Position numbers and translations under genes: made by a program
Notes under the pieces: model-generated
Seen by the model: only the letters and a program-made list of their open reading frames with translations
The model's database searches: none
What the model was told of the DNA's origin: nothing
In this document: positions 21,456-34,953 of the stretch, piece by piece
Numbering within the stretch: position 1 is the first letter of the stretch
Layout: every line of letters starts with the position of its first letter
Assembly (NCBI GenBank): GCA_024305745.1
Contig: JAHRBS010000002.1
Span: 1,984,001 to 2,048,000, forward strand
Source: Polyporus tsugae
Lineage: Eukaryota > Basidiomycota > Agaricomycetes > Polyporales > Polyporaceae
DNA length: 64,000 bases
Direction of reading: 5' to 3'

Positions 21456-24338
21456 CTACGTTGTTGTACCCTGTACATGTTCCTCCTCGCTCTGAACCTC
21501 CTTGTCAGAATCTTCCTCTCCGCTTGACTCCGACTCCTCCCCACTCCCCTCTCCATCGTCGCCATCGTCGTCATCCTCCTCGCTCTCCCCGCTTTCGCTG
21601 TCGTCTGTCTCCTCGTAAAACTTATCGAGATTCATGTACGCCACTTTCGTGCCTTCCAGCTGCTTCGAGAACGAACCCGCAGGCGATGCACCTCCAGTGG
21701 GCGTGAGTACGACTGGAGACGGTCTGGCGCTCGTCGATGAGATGGAACGTGCGGCGGAAGACTGGGCCATGAGAACCGGGGGTTGTGGAATGTCCGCCTC
21801 GGTATCTCGGAGCGAGGACTCCGTGCCCTCTTCCAGCCAGTCGGGGAGGAAGTTGTCGGGTCCGGCCCACCTGCCGGTCATGGCGGCCAAAGAACCAAAA
21901 CGATTGTGATCGTTGTCTGTCCATGGGAGAGGCAGCAGGTTGAGGGACATGTCAGCCACACGATCGAGACGCTATGAACGCGAGGAGAGGAAAAGGACGT
22001 ACCCGCCTTGGCCACATCCTCTCCTGAGCTCGACTTGCCCTCGAACAAGACCATCTTGACCTGCTCGCGGCGCAGAACAACTCCGCCGACGTCCTCGTGT
22101 GCATCGTCATTCTCCCCAAACAGGTTGGGGGCTACCCCAACGAGAAGAGCACTGAGCATCCGCCCGCGATCGCGCACGTCGTAGTTGAGGTCATACCGCG
22201 CAAGAGAGAAGACGTATCGGTTCAGGAGACCGATAGTCCGGTCGGCGGGCGACAGGACGAGGAGTTTGGCGGCGAGCGTGACTGCCTGCAGCTTCACGGC
22301 AGGCGTCTGGACCACCATGCGTTGAGCTATGAAGGAAAAGGCTGGTACAAAATGGAAAGTACAAACCTCTTGGGCAAACGACTTCGCGACCTTGCGTAAG
22401 ACGTCAGGTGCCCACGGAGCTATGCCTTCTGGTCCTGCACGTGCGAAGCCGTTGACGTCTTGTGGTGCAACAGGCGAAGTGGCATACTGCCCCACTAGCC
22501 ACACGATGCAGGCTCGTGCTTTGGGGTGGCGGATCTCGTCGAGACGGCGTGCAAGGCGGGAGATGATTTCGAGAGGAGAGAAGGCAATGGATGGCAGGGC
22601 GCCGTACTCTATTGCGTCTTGTTGCTGCTGTAGGCGGATCTGCACTAGCGACTTGAGGACAAGAACAGCATTTGTGACGATCACATCTGTGCTGTTAAGG
22701 TAAGGGTATGCACTAGCTGTTAAGTGTGATCCAAACGAACCGTGTTTGCTCTGGATGAACGCCATGAGCGCTGTCAGGCATTGCTGCGTAGACTCAGGTA
22801 CGATACGTGCGATGTAGCCGATGGCGTGTATCGAGTCAGCGACAAGCTCGTCGTCAGCATCATCCGCATAGCACTAGATGGCCGATCGTTATGCTCAAAT
22901 TATATAGGGAGAAATGTCTGGACCCACGATAAACTCTCTGAGTAATGACGGATAGTTTTCCCCGTTGACGACTGCGCGAAGTAACCGGATCTTGTCTTTC
23001 TTCACCTGTTGGGCGTCATCTACGCGTACCAAGAAAGCGATGTACGACTTCGCGAGAGCCTCCTAACCACACATTGTGTTGTCAGTCGCATGCCTGCATT
23101 CCACCGATTATACTCACGGACAATGGAGAAGACACGATCACTAGATTGGTGAGAACTATACGCCCAACTTCCGGTGACGTGTGCAGCAGTCGTAATAGAG
23201 GAGGGACGATTTTCGGCAGTTCAGTTTGTGGCGCAAGGTAGTACAACACCCGCGCAACAGCGAGGACAACCTGAGGATGCGTATTTATTCAAACCACCCG
23301 TTGATCAGAAAAGGTTCAGCGGGCACCTACAGCAGGATTACTCGACTGGAAGAGCGGCTCGGAAGATGTTATGAGCAGCTTCAGGTCGCGGTCGACCTCA
23401 AAACCAGACGAGGAACCGGCTTCAGTCGACGGCATAGGACGGGGTAGCATCACGCGAGCATATCGCACGAGCAGGTTGACGAGGTCGACCTGGCCCCACT
23501 CGTCCATGTCAATCAACGTCCGGCATAGTCGCCTGTAGTGCTGGTGCAGGAGGTCTAGACGCGTCGGGCAGACCGCCTCAAACGCGATCGCGACGCTACC
23601 CAGCGAGAGCGGGGATTGGTCTCGCAGGAGCGTGGAGATGACCTTGATGAGCTCCGGCTGGTGCGTCGAGTCTAAGCTGTCCCCAAAAACCTTCGTGAGT
23701 TGGATATATGCGCGACGACGCGTTGGACAGACCGATAGAGCTTCGGGATGGCGAGCGCGGCGGCCTTGCGGACGTACGGACTGATGTCCGCCGCGCACTT
23801 CTTTATGGCGAGCATGACGATGCTGCCGATCATGGGCACCTTGATGCCGGAAAGGACGCGGAGTGCCATGGCGCGGATGAGGGGATTGGGGTCGGAGAGG
23901 TCCTTCTGGAAGGTGTTAATGGAGAGGAGCGCGAGGTCGGGTTCCTGCTCTGCGTAGCGGAGGAGGTAGATGTAGACGAGCTTGCGGATTTCGAGGTTGT
24001 GAGAGGCGACGTTCTTTACCACCTGGGCAAAGAACTCCGAGACGTTCCTACCCTTGGAGATCAACTGTATGCGCGCGCAGAGGTCAGCGCGCACGAGAGT
24101 GGTACACTGCGGGGCGACGTACGGCAATAAGCCTCTTCATTGCATCGAGCTTCTCTCTATCACTGTTGGAGTCCAGCTGCTTTCCGATATTTTTGACCTT
24201 TTCCTCGGGGTTGTCTAAGTAGGCTGAGCCAGAAGCCCGGAGGCTGAGGTCCTTCGTCTGCTCCGAGAGGGTCTCTTGCAGTCGCGCGCCGAGCCTGGCG
24301 GCGTTTTCGGTGAGGGTGTTGAGATTCAAAGAAGCCAT
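21456..24338 (-). CDS. APL6: AP-3 adaptor complex beta subunit
   Basis: Beta-3 adaptin is a large subunit of AP-3, which sorts cargo from Golgi/endosomes to the vacuole. The start is MASLNLNTL at 24338. The N-terminal adaptin/ARM-repeat solenoid is clear: [20 protein letters not shown], then [19 protein letters not shown] and [18 protein letters not shown], a hallmark block of beta adaptins, then [17 protein letters not shown]. The C-terminus is a highly acidic Ser/Asp/Glu tail, as in beta-3 rather than beta-1/2 subunits, which have a hinge with clathrin boxes. Several short introns interrupt the frame, the first after codon GCC at 24123. The stop is only about 70 bp from the convergent CWH43 stop. 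Confidence 0.92.
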
Positions 24339-24933
24339 AGTGGTATGTGACAATTTTTATGGATACATGAGACGAAGCAGAGCACTGGCAGCCGAAGGTG
24401 AAGGTGGAGGACAGGAACAAGCAACCGCGTCCATTGACGGCGACTGACTAGCGAGGAGGCGCTCATGACATCGTCGCACAAGTCGCGCTTAAACTTGAGC
24501 TTGAGGCTTGAGCAATCACCGCATATACGTGTCGGTAGCTGCAGCGGTGATATATCGATAGCATGCTAGACGAGGGTAAAAATACACAGCGGACACGACT
24601 AATATAATCAAGAAACAACAACAGATGCGACGACGGACGGAGAGAGGACGGATGAGACCAGATCGACGAGAGGAGAGAGGACAGCCTGCCAATAAGAAAG
24701 AGGATGAGGAGGAATGAGAAGAGTAGAGTGAGATGAGGTAGAGAGGGTTACCGACCACAAGAGAGATGACGACGGCACAGGCAGCGGCATACTAAAAGCA
24801 CAGTGAAAAATACGTTACGAGATAAGAGCAATCAATGTCCGACAATTATGCCACCACCACCCACTATCGCACCCTGCCCCGTGTGTCCCGAGCCCTGACT
24901 TCCCCGTACCATAGCAGCAACTCTAGGCCGTGA
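24339..24933. other. Intergenic region, no gene seen
   Basis: Promoter of the AP-3 beta gene and 3' flank of the upstream minus-strand SWI1 gene. Part (24600-24760) is purine-rich on the plus strand, with GAGAGGA-like runs. No gene seen. Confidence 0.55.
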
Positions 24934-27900
24934 CTATGATGACGAATAGATCGCCCACGGCTGATCTAATGGCTGCATGGGCTGGTCCCACTTCCAGTTG
25001 TCCGACGAGTTGTAGAACGCTGACTCGCCCCCGTCGATCGCCCGCCACAGGTCTTGCGACATCGAGTCGCCCCCGGACGGCGGTTCGCTCTTCGGGTCGG
25101 CGATCTTCGCGGTGTCAGCTCCTGTGGACGCCGAGGCTGGCAGATGGACCTCAGTCTCCGACGCGGATCCTGGACTGGGACCAACTGACGACGATGCCTG
25201 CACCAGATCCGGCGTGTCCGCCTTCGAACCCGCGTCCTCCTCCGGCAGCCCATACAACGTAAAGTCGAAGAAGTCGGCCGGGTCGACCGCCGTCTGCCTC
25301 GGCGACGAGCTCCCCACGTTGATGCTGTCGATGAAGCTGGACGCTGCTAACGACATGCCGTCGTCCGGCGCAACCGGATACGCCCTCAGGATCTCGTCGA
25401 GAGACTCTGCGATCTCCGTTTTCAGGTTGTCCTGCCCGTCGCCCTCGCCGCCGATCTGTGTCAACCAGCTTGACATCTGCTCGAGGAACTTCACAGTGTC
25501 CTCATCCGTCTTCGCGCCGTCCGCGTCCGCTTGCCGCTTCGACAGCGCGTCACTCGGCGCCTCGTCCCACTCCGTCTTGATCTTCTTGGCTGACGGTGGA
25601 GTGGACGAACTTGTCGAAGCGGCAGGCTCTTCTTCCCGCGGTCGTTTTGAGCCTGTCGATGGCTCGGGTGTGGGTACGCTTGCAGGAGTGGTAGGGGCAG
25701 GGGTCGCAGGGGCCTTCGTCTCCGAAGAGCCACCGTTGGGACTTGACACACTGGGGACGGACGCAACCTTCGTCGACGCCTTCCGAGCCTTCGGTTGGGC
25801 TTTCGATTTCGGCTTGTTCTTCGGAGACTTGGGGGTCTGCGGCGGGCTCGCGTGCTCGCCCGAAGGTTTTGGCGTCTGCTTCTTGGAGAGCGAAGGCGTC
25901 ATGGCACCTTGTGGGGATGCTCCAGACGCGACAGGTGTATGGGCGGGAGGGCCGGGAGGTGACATGCCGGAAGGTGTGTGTGGCGGTTGGACGGTAGGCG
26001 GTCGAGCGACAGGGGGAGCCGGTGGGCGAATTTGTAGGTTCGACGGACCAGGTTGGGCAGGCGCATGCGCACCAGCGTGGGGTTGGCTTGCATCCATTGG
26101 CTGCGAAGCACGCATAGCGTTATTGACCCATTGGTGGAATGCCTGGTTCGTTTGGTTGACCTGTGCTATCATCGCGACCACCCACTGGAGTGGCATGTAG
26201 TATTGAGTGGGATTGCTGGCCAGCGCCTCGCGTTGCTGCTGAACGGCATGAATCTTGGAGGAGAGGGACCAAATTCAGTTGACCGAGACATTGTACAGAA
26301 TAACGATGTACCCACCATGACCACCAGCTTCTTGATGACTTCCTCCTTCATGCAGACCGCGAAGTGCGGCAGCTTCTGGTCGAGAACGGTAACCATGCGA
26401 TGCAGTTGCTCAAACTGAGCGTTGTACTCCAGCCGCTGAGCATCGGGAATGCGATGTGGGCGGTCCGGAGGGAAACCAACATCTGCGCCACAAGGTAAGT
26501 GCATGCTGCGATCGAGCCATTCCAACTTACGCTTGTTCTCCTCTTTGAGTCGCCTAACCATATCGATCGCAGCCGTCGTTTGCGCTTGAGTGGGACGACT
26601 AGCGGTAGTGATGGGTATCAGCCCCGCCCCGACACCCGGACGTTGCTGCGGCTGTCCGTTCTGCGCCATCGTAGAAGTCGATGGCATGTTCATCCGCTGC
26701 GGATGTTGCCCTGACTGCATCGGCGGCTTCCCGAGGCCGTTCATAGCGTTCGCCATGTTCATGCCGGCCTGTGGATGAAGCATCGGATTGACGTTGCTCA
26801 TCGCCGGGTTCGAGACGTTGCGCGGCTGGCCCTGAGGGGTTGCGTTTTGGATGCCCTGCGCAAACGTCCGCTGCGTTTCGAGCGTCGACTTCAGCTGGTC
26901 ACGATGCTTCTCCACGAGCGCGATGATGTGGGGCGGGACGCCGCGAGCCTGTAGCTCCTGGACAGAAAGGTTCGCGTAGTTGATGATCTCACTGAGCGCC
27001 TTCGGGTCCTTGATGTCGCTGAGGCCCTGAGGAGGCATGCCGAGACCTCCAGACGCATTCTCCGCACCGTTCGCCTTCGCTTGCCCAAGAACCATCATCT
27101 TCCGATGATGGAAGACTTGCCGGAGGTACTGCGCATCGAACTCTTGAAGGCATTGCTTATACACGCGTTCTAGGTGCACAGCGACGGCGGGTCCCGACTT
27201 TGCTGGCTCGTTGCGTCCGTCGCCCGGGAAGTTCACGAAGCCGAGCCGCGCTGCTATGATGGGCCACTGGTCTGGAGAAATCGTGAGGTTACAGAGAATC
27301 TGCGCAGGCTGGTTTGGCCCGTGATGCTGGATGGCGCATTTGTAGCCGTTCATACCCATGACCTCGGCGTGGAGCACATAGAGATCGATATTGCCCCCCT
27401 CGAGCCGAAGCATAGACTGATCGATAGGGTGCTTTGGTATCCATTGCTGGAAGTATGCCTTCGTAAAGTTCTCGCGATTGAGGGCAGCATACGGGAAGTG
27501 GACGGGGGTGATGGTGCCAACAGTGTTCGCAAGCGAGTTCGGCCTCCCGCTCTGCGCGGGTTGTGCGCCACCATTAAGCATGGGCAGAGGAGTTGGTACA
27601 GCGCGCTGGGGCTGATTCGGCTGGGACGCGACCATCTGAGGGAGCTGAGGTGTACTCATCTGGGGGGGCTGGGGCTGAGGGGTCTGGTTGGGAACGAGAT
27701 GAGCAGTTGATGACATAGGGCGGGGGCTGTTGAACTGGGTCTGGGAAGGATTCTGCATCCAAGCGATCTGAGAGTTCTGAGAGGGACCCGGTAACCGTTG
27801 AGGGGGTACTGGCGATGCGGCCAAACCTTTCCTGTAGACAAAGGCGTTAGTTGACCAGCAGAGCGCTCTTCGGATGAGTACTCACATGTCCATGCCGTTC

Positions 27901-29200
27901 GGAAAAGCACCAGGCGCCGCGCCATTGGTGCTATTGACGCGCACGAAATCCATAATCCTCGCTAATGCCTGCCGGCGATCCATCACCTCCTTCTGCACCT
28001 TCCTGATCTCCTGGGCGACGGCCTCTGCGGGAAGGTGGTTGGTCCTGTCCTGATCCTGAAGGCTCTTGATGCGACTCTCCCCAGCCATGATCGCGGCCTT
28101 GAACTCGCCAGCCTTCGCCGACATCTCGGCCAGGGTGATAGGCCGACGCGCTGGTTGCTGACCCTGCATTTGCCCGTCCGACATCTGGGGCATCCGGTTC
28201 GGGCCCATAGGGTTATGCTGCTGGATATTCTGAAGGTTGGGCTGCATGTTCATATTACCGAAGAGACCGGGAGGGAGCTGAGGTGCACCCATCGAAGACA
28301 TTTGTGAGGGTTGAGGCTGTTGCGCCTGTGACTGTTGCTGCTGCTGCTGCTGCTGCTGCTGAGCGAGCTGACGTTGAAGAGCGGCTGCCATAGAGTTCTG
28401 GTTGGGGACACCGTTCTGGTTTTGCTGGTTCTGCGCCATCAAAAGGTCGAGCTGTCGCAATGTGCCACCCTGGTTGGAAAACATCTGGCCCTGAGTCCGT
28501 TGGAGACCTTGCAGGTGTAGAGAGCTTGGGAAATTCTGGCCGCCAGGCGGATTGCCAAACTGCGGCTGGGCGTTCTGCATGCCTTGAGAGGGGTCGTGGG
28601 GGAATGAAGAGTTGTTAACGCCCATCTGGGGCATGCCGCCAACAAACTGTCGCTGCTGAGCCATCGCCTGAGGGTTACCTTGAAGGTTGCGAGGGCGCAT
28701 AAAGTCTAGCATCTGCAGAAAGAGTGTAAGCGTGAGTTGGAAAGACGACAAGGCCAAAGACGAGACAGGCGGGATTGATGACATAATCAGACGGGCGTGA
28801 GTAAATGCTTCAATGGTCAGATTAAGGCAGTGGAGAGAGCGATGGAGGGGAGGACCGGCATATCCGCCGGCTCGCCGTCGATGGAAGGAGCAATTTGAGC
28901 GTGATGGAGGGAACGGGATGGATAGGATACGACTTGGGTGTGGTGACACGGAAGGAGGATGGGCGCAACACGCGATGACAGAGCGGGGCAGATTTGACCT
29001 ACCTGCTGATTGAGCTGACCGCCATTCCCCTGCTGCTGTTGTGCTCTGAGCTGGGCTGCGAGCTGCTGCTGTTGTTGTTGCAGCTGCCACATCCGGTTCT
29101 GGTCCATGCCCATATTGGGCATGCCCTGCTGAGGGCCGGGCTGAGGCTGTGATTGCTGAAGACCGGGCTGGGCACCGACGCCGTAGTTGTTGGGGTGCAT
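24934..29200 (-). CDS. SWI1: ARID-domain subunit of SWI/SNF (Swi1-like)
   Basis: This is a chromatin-remodeller subunit. The start MHPNNYGVGAQPG is at 29200. Exon 1 (29200-29003) and exon 2 (28712-27886) are Gln/Met/Asn/Pro-rich low complexity, as in Swi1 N-termini. An ARID DNA-binding fold follows: FTKAYFQQWIPKHPID, LYVLHAEVMGMNGY, QWPIIAARLGF and LERVYKQCLQEFDAQYL. Downstream come more disordered sequence, a helix around the end of the ARID exon (KLPHFAVCMKEEVIKKL), and a C-terminal exon (from about 26230) rich in Pro, Lys and Ser. ARID plus Gln-rich N-terminus and overall size point to Swi1/BAF250. Other ARID proteins are possible but less likely. Confidence 0.85.
28332..28361 (-). repeat. 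CAG repeat encoding polyglutamine in the Swi1-like protein
   Basis: Eight uninterrupted CAG codons (CTG on the plus strand) plus a CAA and a further CAG give ten glutamines, flanked by more Gln. This is a likely length-variable microsatellite. Confidence 0.85.
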
Positions 29201-32200
29201 GATGAGGGTGTTGTAGGGGTGCGCCAAAAGGGACGATGGCGCGTGGATAGGAAGGGAGGTTGAGGAGGAATGGGCTCTGGGCAAGGAGGGGAGGGGGCCC
29301 GCACGGGTATCTGGCCCGGGGGACGGCAAGAGGCGGCAGATAGCGGGGGGAGAGTCGGGAGGGCGGGGGAGAGCGGGATACGCTCGAGGGAGGGGCGGAG
29401 GGAGGACGGGAGGGGAGTGCGAGGACGGGCGATGAGGACGGTGGTGGTGGGAGGGAAGAGCGGTCGGGGGCAACGTGAGTTCGGCGAAGCCCTGAATAAC
29501 GGTATACACGCTCAAACACAAATCTGTGGCGGAGTCTGAACAGCCGCCCGTTCCCCTCTCTCCCTCCAGCTCTCCCTCCCTCCGTCCTCTGCCATCCTGC
29601 CTCTGTTCCCCGGCGCTCCTGGCCCCTCTCTCCCAACAGCCCTTCTTTTGTCCAGCTCGGTCAGGTTTTGATCGTCCAAGGGCCGGCCACACGCTGAGGA
29701 CGAGGGTGTGACCTGCTGTGACGGTAAAATGTGACGTGCCCCAAAAGGATATCGCGGATGAGCGCCGGGGCCGGACTGGGAGACGCGCGCCGTCGGAGGA
29801 TGTGCGTTCACCGCTCGGACACTGCGCCTTCTCCTCCCGGCTGCACTCACCCTCCAGCCTCGCCCGCAACGACAAGGCGCCACGCTCAGTTCGCTGCATG
29901 TATACTCTCCACGTCCGGGACGCTCACCCAATTTCCTCGCCGTGTTTTCTCCTCCGTGCATGTACTCGTGCGTGCGCTCTATCTGCTATCGGGAGGGACA
30001 TCTGACCAGGCCCGGACGATTCGTTGGGATGCTTCGTGCCAGCAGCTGCCAGCTGCCCACCTGCTCGGGTGGCCGTGCGTCCGTCACCATCCGGACCACA
30101 CTTCTCTCCAGCCTGACCATGTTCGAGCCCATAATATCGTGTACTCCTCCGTCTCTCCCCGGCCACCGCCCGACATCTCCGTCTCCGTTTCAGCCCTTGC
30201 GTCCGGGTCCGTTCTTGTTCTCTGTGCCGCTGCCGGGATGGCGTCTCGATGGATACGCGTTAACCATACCCTAAGCCTGTGCCTATGCCACTTCGCGACA
30301 GTTGTCTCACTTTGTCCTAGATGGTGTCATCCACCCTAACACCCTAGGCAACCGCCCTCCACCGACCTTGAGGCAGTTGCGGTCGGCGGGTGGGAATTGC
30401 GGCCCAAACGCGAAGGGTCCACCCGTTACTGCTCCCAACAGTGACGTCGGCCTAGAGTTATTGCTGTGGCGGTCGTCATCCTGCATTTGTGGCAGCTATC
30501 CCTCCGACAACGGGCTCACCGCCCGTGGATTCATTTTTGTGAAGGGCTCGTCGCGCCACCCCCGCTGCAGGCTGCTTTCCGCCAGCGTGACATAACATTT
30601 GTCCCCAGGCATCCAGAAAGCGAGTCAGGGTGACTAAGTCGTACTTGCGAGCATGGACTGTACGTGCCCGTATTGGGACTGGATATCTCGGAGCACGGAA
30701 CGGACGTCGGAACGGACCGCCTGAAACGGGGCGAGTAAAGTGCCCCCGTTGTCGTGCGAAGGTTTGCGCTGTGGCATGTCCCGTTATGGTGCCTTCCACA
30801 TGTGCATCCCGCATACATGCCGCCGGGTTGGACGCCTGCAGTGCCAAGACGCTCAGGGGCGGTTCCTCCTCCCCGGGCCCGATCGTCCTCGGAGCGTCGT
30901 ATTCTGCAGTACACGTTTCCCCCGAGACTAAGTCCACAGCTCCGCAAGTCCACAGTGTACAGGTGCGAGCCTTTCCCTGAATGTATAGAGCATACATCAT
31001 GCAGTGCTGCTCGACCAGGTCCCGAGAGATTCTTGGAATACTCTTGGGAGACACGGATATCAATCAAATTACCGTGCCGTTCAAGCGCGCCAGCGGTAAG
31101 AGATTGTCGATTGTCGAAGGTCGACGTCGATTCGCCAACTTCCAAGTGTGAATGTGTAAGTACCTCGACAACGGCAACCCCACTGCAGTACAGTTGGTGC
31201 AGTAATCCTCCACCTCCCGATATTAATATTGACCGCTCATAGGCGCTTTACAGCACTGACGGACTAGAGCGTAACTGCGTTAGCATCGTGGCGTTGTCGA
31301 GCTGCGGCTGGACCCTGTCGTGTTTCCCAACGGAACGCAGAGATGTCTGCGATGCCCTTCGCAACGCAATGACGACTATGAGCACAAATCGCAGCGGGGC
31401 ACGAAGGTTCATTTTCTATCTTTTGGCGGCTTCTGGTAGGGACTTGTGGTAAATACCACCAGGCCATGACGACGGTCTGGCTCTGAAATTCAACATTGAC
31501 GTTGCCGGCGCTGGATGCCGCATTAATCACTCCTCTTCACGGCGTTCATACGGAACGAGCATTGACGTTACTTACTCGACCCCATCGACCAATCATTGAC
31601 ATCGACCTCGGGCCTGAGGCTGATCAGACTGTGCCGGGTTGGTGCCGGGTGCCGATACTACGAGAGTTTGCGGTCCACCACGTTCGTGTGGAGAGAGAAC
31701 TCTGGTCTCCGCTACTTTCCGCGCCCTCGCGAGCGTCCATCGCCGTCCGAGGACCCTGGGCGTCGGGTCCCCGATTCGACACTCGAGTCCTTGTCTCGAC
31801 CCAGCCAGCCCTCGGGACGCGATACATCCCGGCGGGCCGTCCCTGCGACGCCGTTGAATACGTTTAAAACGTACACATATTGTGACCAAGTGAGACCCCT
31901 GCCACTCTCAGTCTGTCCGTACTCAGACCAACACCGCCGGCCCATATGCATTCCACGGAGACGTTGACCGGACAGGGGCCCTCCAGGCCGGCCGCAGACG
32001 CGGAGCAACCGTGTATTTGGCGCACCCACGGAGCGCCTGGATTCTTGAGAAGTTGGGAACAGTCATGGATGCATGAGCGCCGAGCTCCCAGTCTCTGCGA
32101 AAGTTGGCACGATCTTGCTTCCCTACTTTTGCCATGTATAGTCAACGAGGCCCAAGCGGCTATGGCTAAAGAAGTCACTTACTTACTTACATACAAGCCA

Positions 32201-33228
32201 CCTACGAGGGTCCTCCGTCGAGATCCGAGTGAATGCCGCATCCGTATTATGGAATTCGAAGAGGCAAGGACCGTACCTTGATCCCGACAGAAGTTTGGTA
32301 GAAGGAGCGAATCTAGACAGCCGGCGACGGACCGCACGGCGGAAAACGTCCGCGTCAGGCCGGAGACAGAACGGGCGCAGTGCCAGGAATACTTTGTGGT
32401 CACCTGTGGAGTGAGACTTGAATTAGGTGGCGCCGTGACAAGGAGGAGTGACATTCACCGGTTCCACTGCCAGCTGCCATGGCTCAGACTGCACCACCGT
32501 CGCCGCATGCGGCGAGTCAGCGGAAATGAAGCTGGACCGCGTGAGAGAGGGCAGATGAACTATATAGCAAAAGCAGGTGCAACCGTTCTCGTGCTGCCGA
32601 CTGGGGGACGAGAATGAAAACGTTGCCGGGGAGGATGAGCCAAGAAACAAGGATGAAGATGAGCGGAACATATACAACACCGGAGCGTAGACGTACAACG
32701 AGGAGCAAAATGCATTCGTACAATCCCGACGAACGGGATGATTATCTTAGATACTCGTACATGTATAGGTAATGATTCCAAAGTAATACGTGCCCTGCAA
32801 CCCTCGCGCCAGCGCATATGGGAGGGCGGAGGAGGCAGGGCAACCGGGGTGAACGGCCAACGATCAACAAACGGATTGTCCGACACGCCCTCGGGTACCG
32901 AAGGAAGGGATCGAGAAAGGCGGCATGATGTGCGGATGAAGAGAACGGGGGGATGTGGGGTGAAAGAAGGAGGGGCGGGGAATCAACGGAAGGAGTCCGG
33001 GGTACGCCGTGGGGGCGGAGGTGACAGTGATGACATATGGGCCGGGAAGGAAGGGAGGGTGGGCTTGTGACTCTAGGGAAACACGTAGGTGAGGTCGGGG
33101 TGTAGCAACGAAAGGTTCGGCATACAATACACTGATGGGAGGTAACGGGAGATCTAGGAGCATGAACAAAGTCGTGGCCGGTAAGGGCAGGAGGTCGTGG
33201 TGAGGAGCAGAAATTGGGAGTGAAGCCG
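29201..33228. other. About 4 kb with no recognisable gene
   Basis: Lies upstream of SWI1 and downstream of the TMEM41-like gene, both on the minus strand. The first 1 kb is C/T-rich on the plus strand and probably holds the SWI1 promoter and leader. From 30.3 to 33.2 kb there are open frames up to about 200 codons on both strands (for example 30531-31145 minus, 31496-31867 plus), but none shows a domain, signal peptide, spliced continuation or plausible composition. 32550-33060 is purine-rich on the plus strand. No transposon ends seen. Confidence 0.5.
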
Positions 33229-34953
33229 CTACAGGAGATCTTCTCGGGAGTCATTTGGCCTCGGGATCAACGATGATGATGAAGGTGTCGGCTCTTGGTC
33301 ATGTTTGATGACGAGCGCGGGACCTGCCTCGAGGATAATGTCCTCATCGCTGTCGATGTCCGAACCTAGCTCGCTCTCGTCGTCCGAGATGACAATGAGT
33401 GGCGCTTGAGCCTTGCCCTTCCCCAGACCTGGGCGGACGGGCGGCCCTTGGGCAAGTATCCGGTCTTCTGTATCCTCTGCCTCTTCCGCTGCAGCCGCTT
33501 CCGCCTCCACGTCAGCAACCGCTTGAATGTCGCGCTTGAAATAATACCGGAGGCCGACGGGGATCATGACTCCAACGACAACAGCGGAAAGCCCGAGGAA
33601 ATTCTTCCACGAGATGAGGTGGAAATCGTCGGGAGAGGTCATGTCGTCGAGACTGCCGCCGATGGTCGTATGGATGACCGTGACACCGAAGATTCCCAGG
33701 AAAGTACTAATCCAGAACGGAATGATGCCGATACCGACGTGCGGGCAAACAATATTCACGACCCAATGCGGCGGAAGCGGTGCAATGCGGAGGACGATGA
33801 GGAACGAAATGATGTCGTCCTTGTGTGCGCGCAGTTTGTCGGCCCAGACGTCGAGCTTGGCCTTCCATCGAGGCATTGTGAGAAGCGCGGGGCCCAGCGC
33901 AGCACTAATTGCATAGCAGAGTGTTGCGCCGGTAGCAACGCTTGCACAGGCAAGAGGTAATGCGCGGGGGACACCCCACACGGCCCCGCCAAGGATGGAC
34001 AGGTACATCGAGCCAGGCAGGGAGAAGGCTTGCAAGCTACGCGAGAGAAGTCAGCGTCCGCTGGCGACAAACGTGAAGTCAAGCATAAAGACGTTGGGCA
34101 ACGCTGGGGATACCGAACACAATACGCGCGGGCGGCTGCGACATAGCGCCCGACCCGGAACCAACGATGTGGAACCCCAGGTTTCCATCACGAACAGGCC
34201 AGAAAAAACTGCTGTTGGGTGACAAACATGAGACAAATCTCTCTCACGACAATTTCAACACCGTTTGAACGAGTCAACGGATGGCGACCGGACATAATCA
34301 TGGCGTGGTCAGCAGCTTCACGGAGCCACGGCCAAGCGTGAAGTGTGCGATATATGTAGTCGCAAACCGAGCGAATAGAGCCGGGGACCACTCATAGTTC
34401 ATTGGTCGGGGCGAAATTCCTGGCGGGAGGATTTTCCTCGGAAAGACGGGAAGAAGAAAACGGAGAGTACGCACAACAGGTAGACGGTCACATAGCAAAC
34501 CACAATGCGATAGGGGTAGATGTCCCGATACTTCTTGAGCAACAGGTTGAGTGCCTGCAGCTCCGCAAAGGTCTTGGGGATCTTGAGCATGGGCCGGTCT
34601 TGTCTGGAGCAAGGGTTAACGGCGGATATGGATCATAGCGGATTAGAGAGTACGCACTCTTCAAGCGTCGGCAAAGCAAGCCATAGTGTTCCGCCGAGGA
34701 AGGCTGTGCTGAGGAAGAAAATGGCAGCCATCTTGAGGGTAGCATTCCAGATGAGTTTGCGAGAGGAAGGCTGAGATGGAGGAGCAGCGCCATAGTTGGG
34801 CTCGGAGTGATTGGAGAGGAGGGAGGTGCGGGAGTCTGGAGAGGGGAAGTCGTAGACAGTGGCGAGTGAGTAGGCGGAGCGGTCGTCGGGGACGATAGGG
34901 ACATAATCTGTGAAGGGGGCAGGATTGTGTACGGAGGGGGATGAGGGCAGCAT
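33229..34953 (-). CDS. TMEM41/VTT-type (Tvp38-like) ER membrane protein
   Basis: Exons 34953-34658, 34603-34475 and 34036-33229 give 410 residues. After a cytosolic N-terminus comes a membrane span (LKMAAIFFLSTAFLGGTLWLA). Then the VTT/SNARE-associated core YLFLQAFSLPGSMYLSILGG closely resembles the YVFLQTFAIPGSIFLSILSG of animal TMEM41B, followed by LRIAPLPPHWVVNI and FWISTFLGIFGVTVIHTTIG. The C-terminal tail is acidic (IVISDDESELGSDIDSDED). TMEM41B and VMP1 are ER lipid scramblases needed for autophagosome and lipid-droplet biology; the same role here is inferred. The second intron (34474-34037) is 438 nt, far longer than other introns in this window. Confidence 0.85.

Noticed and set aside
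25112..26200. Long plus-strand open frame (362 codons) antisense to the SWI1 3' part
   Set aside because: It is the complement of biased Pro/Ser/Lys codons in SWI1. Its composition (Gly, Asp, Val, Ala) is what such a shadow gives and no domain is visible.
27882..29636. 584-codon minus-strand open frame running through SWI1 intron 1 and upstream
   Set aside because: Only the 27886-28712 part is SWI1 coding. The rest is Pro/Ser/Arg-rich translation of a GC-rich intron and leader, and a clean GTAGGT donor exists at 29002.
30476..31145. Two overlapping minus-strand frames of about 200 codons
   Set aside because: No domain, signal peptide, coherent composition or splice pattern; expected by chance in GC-rich DNA.
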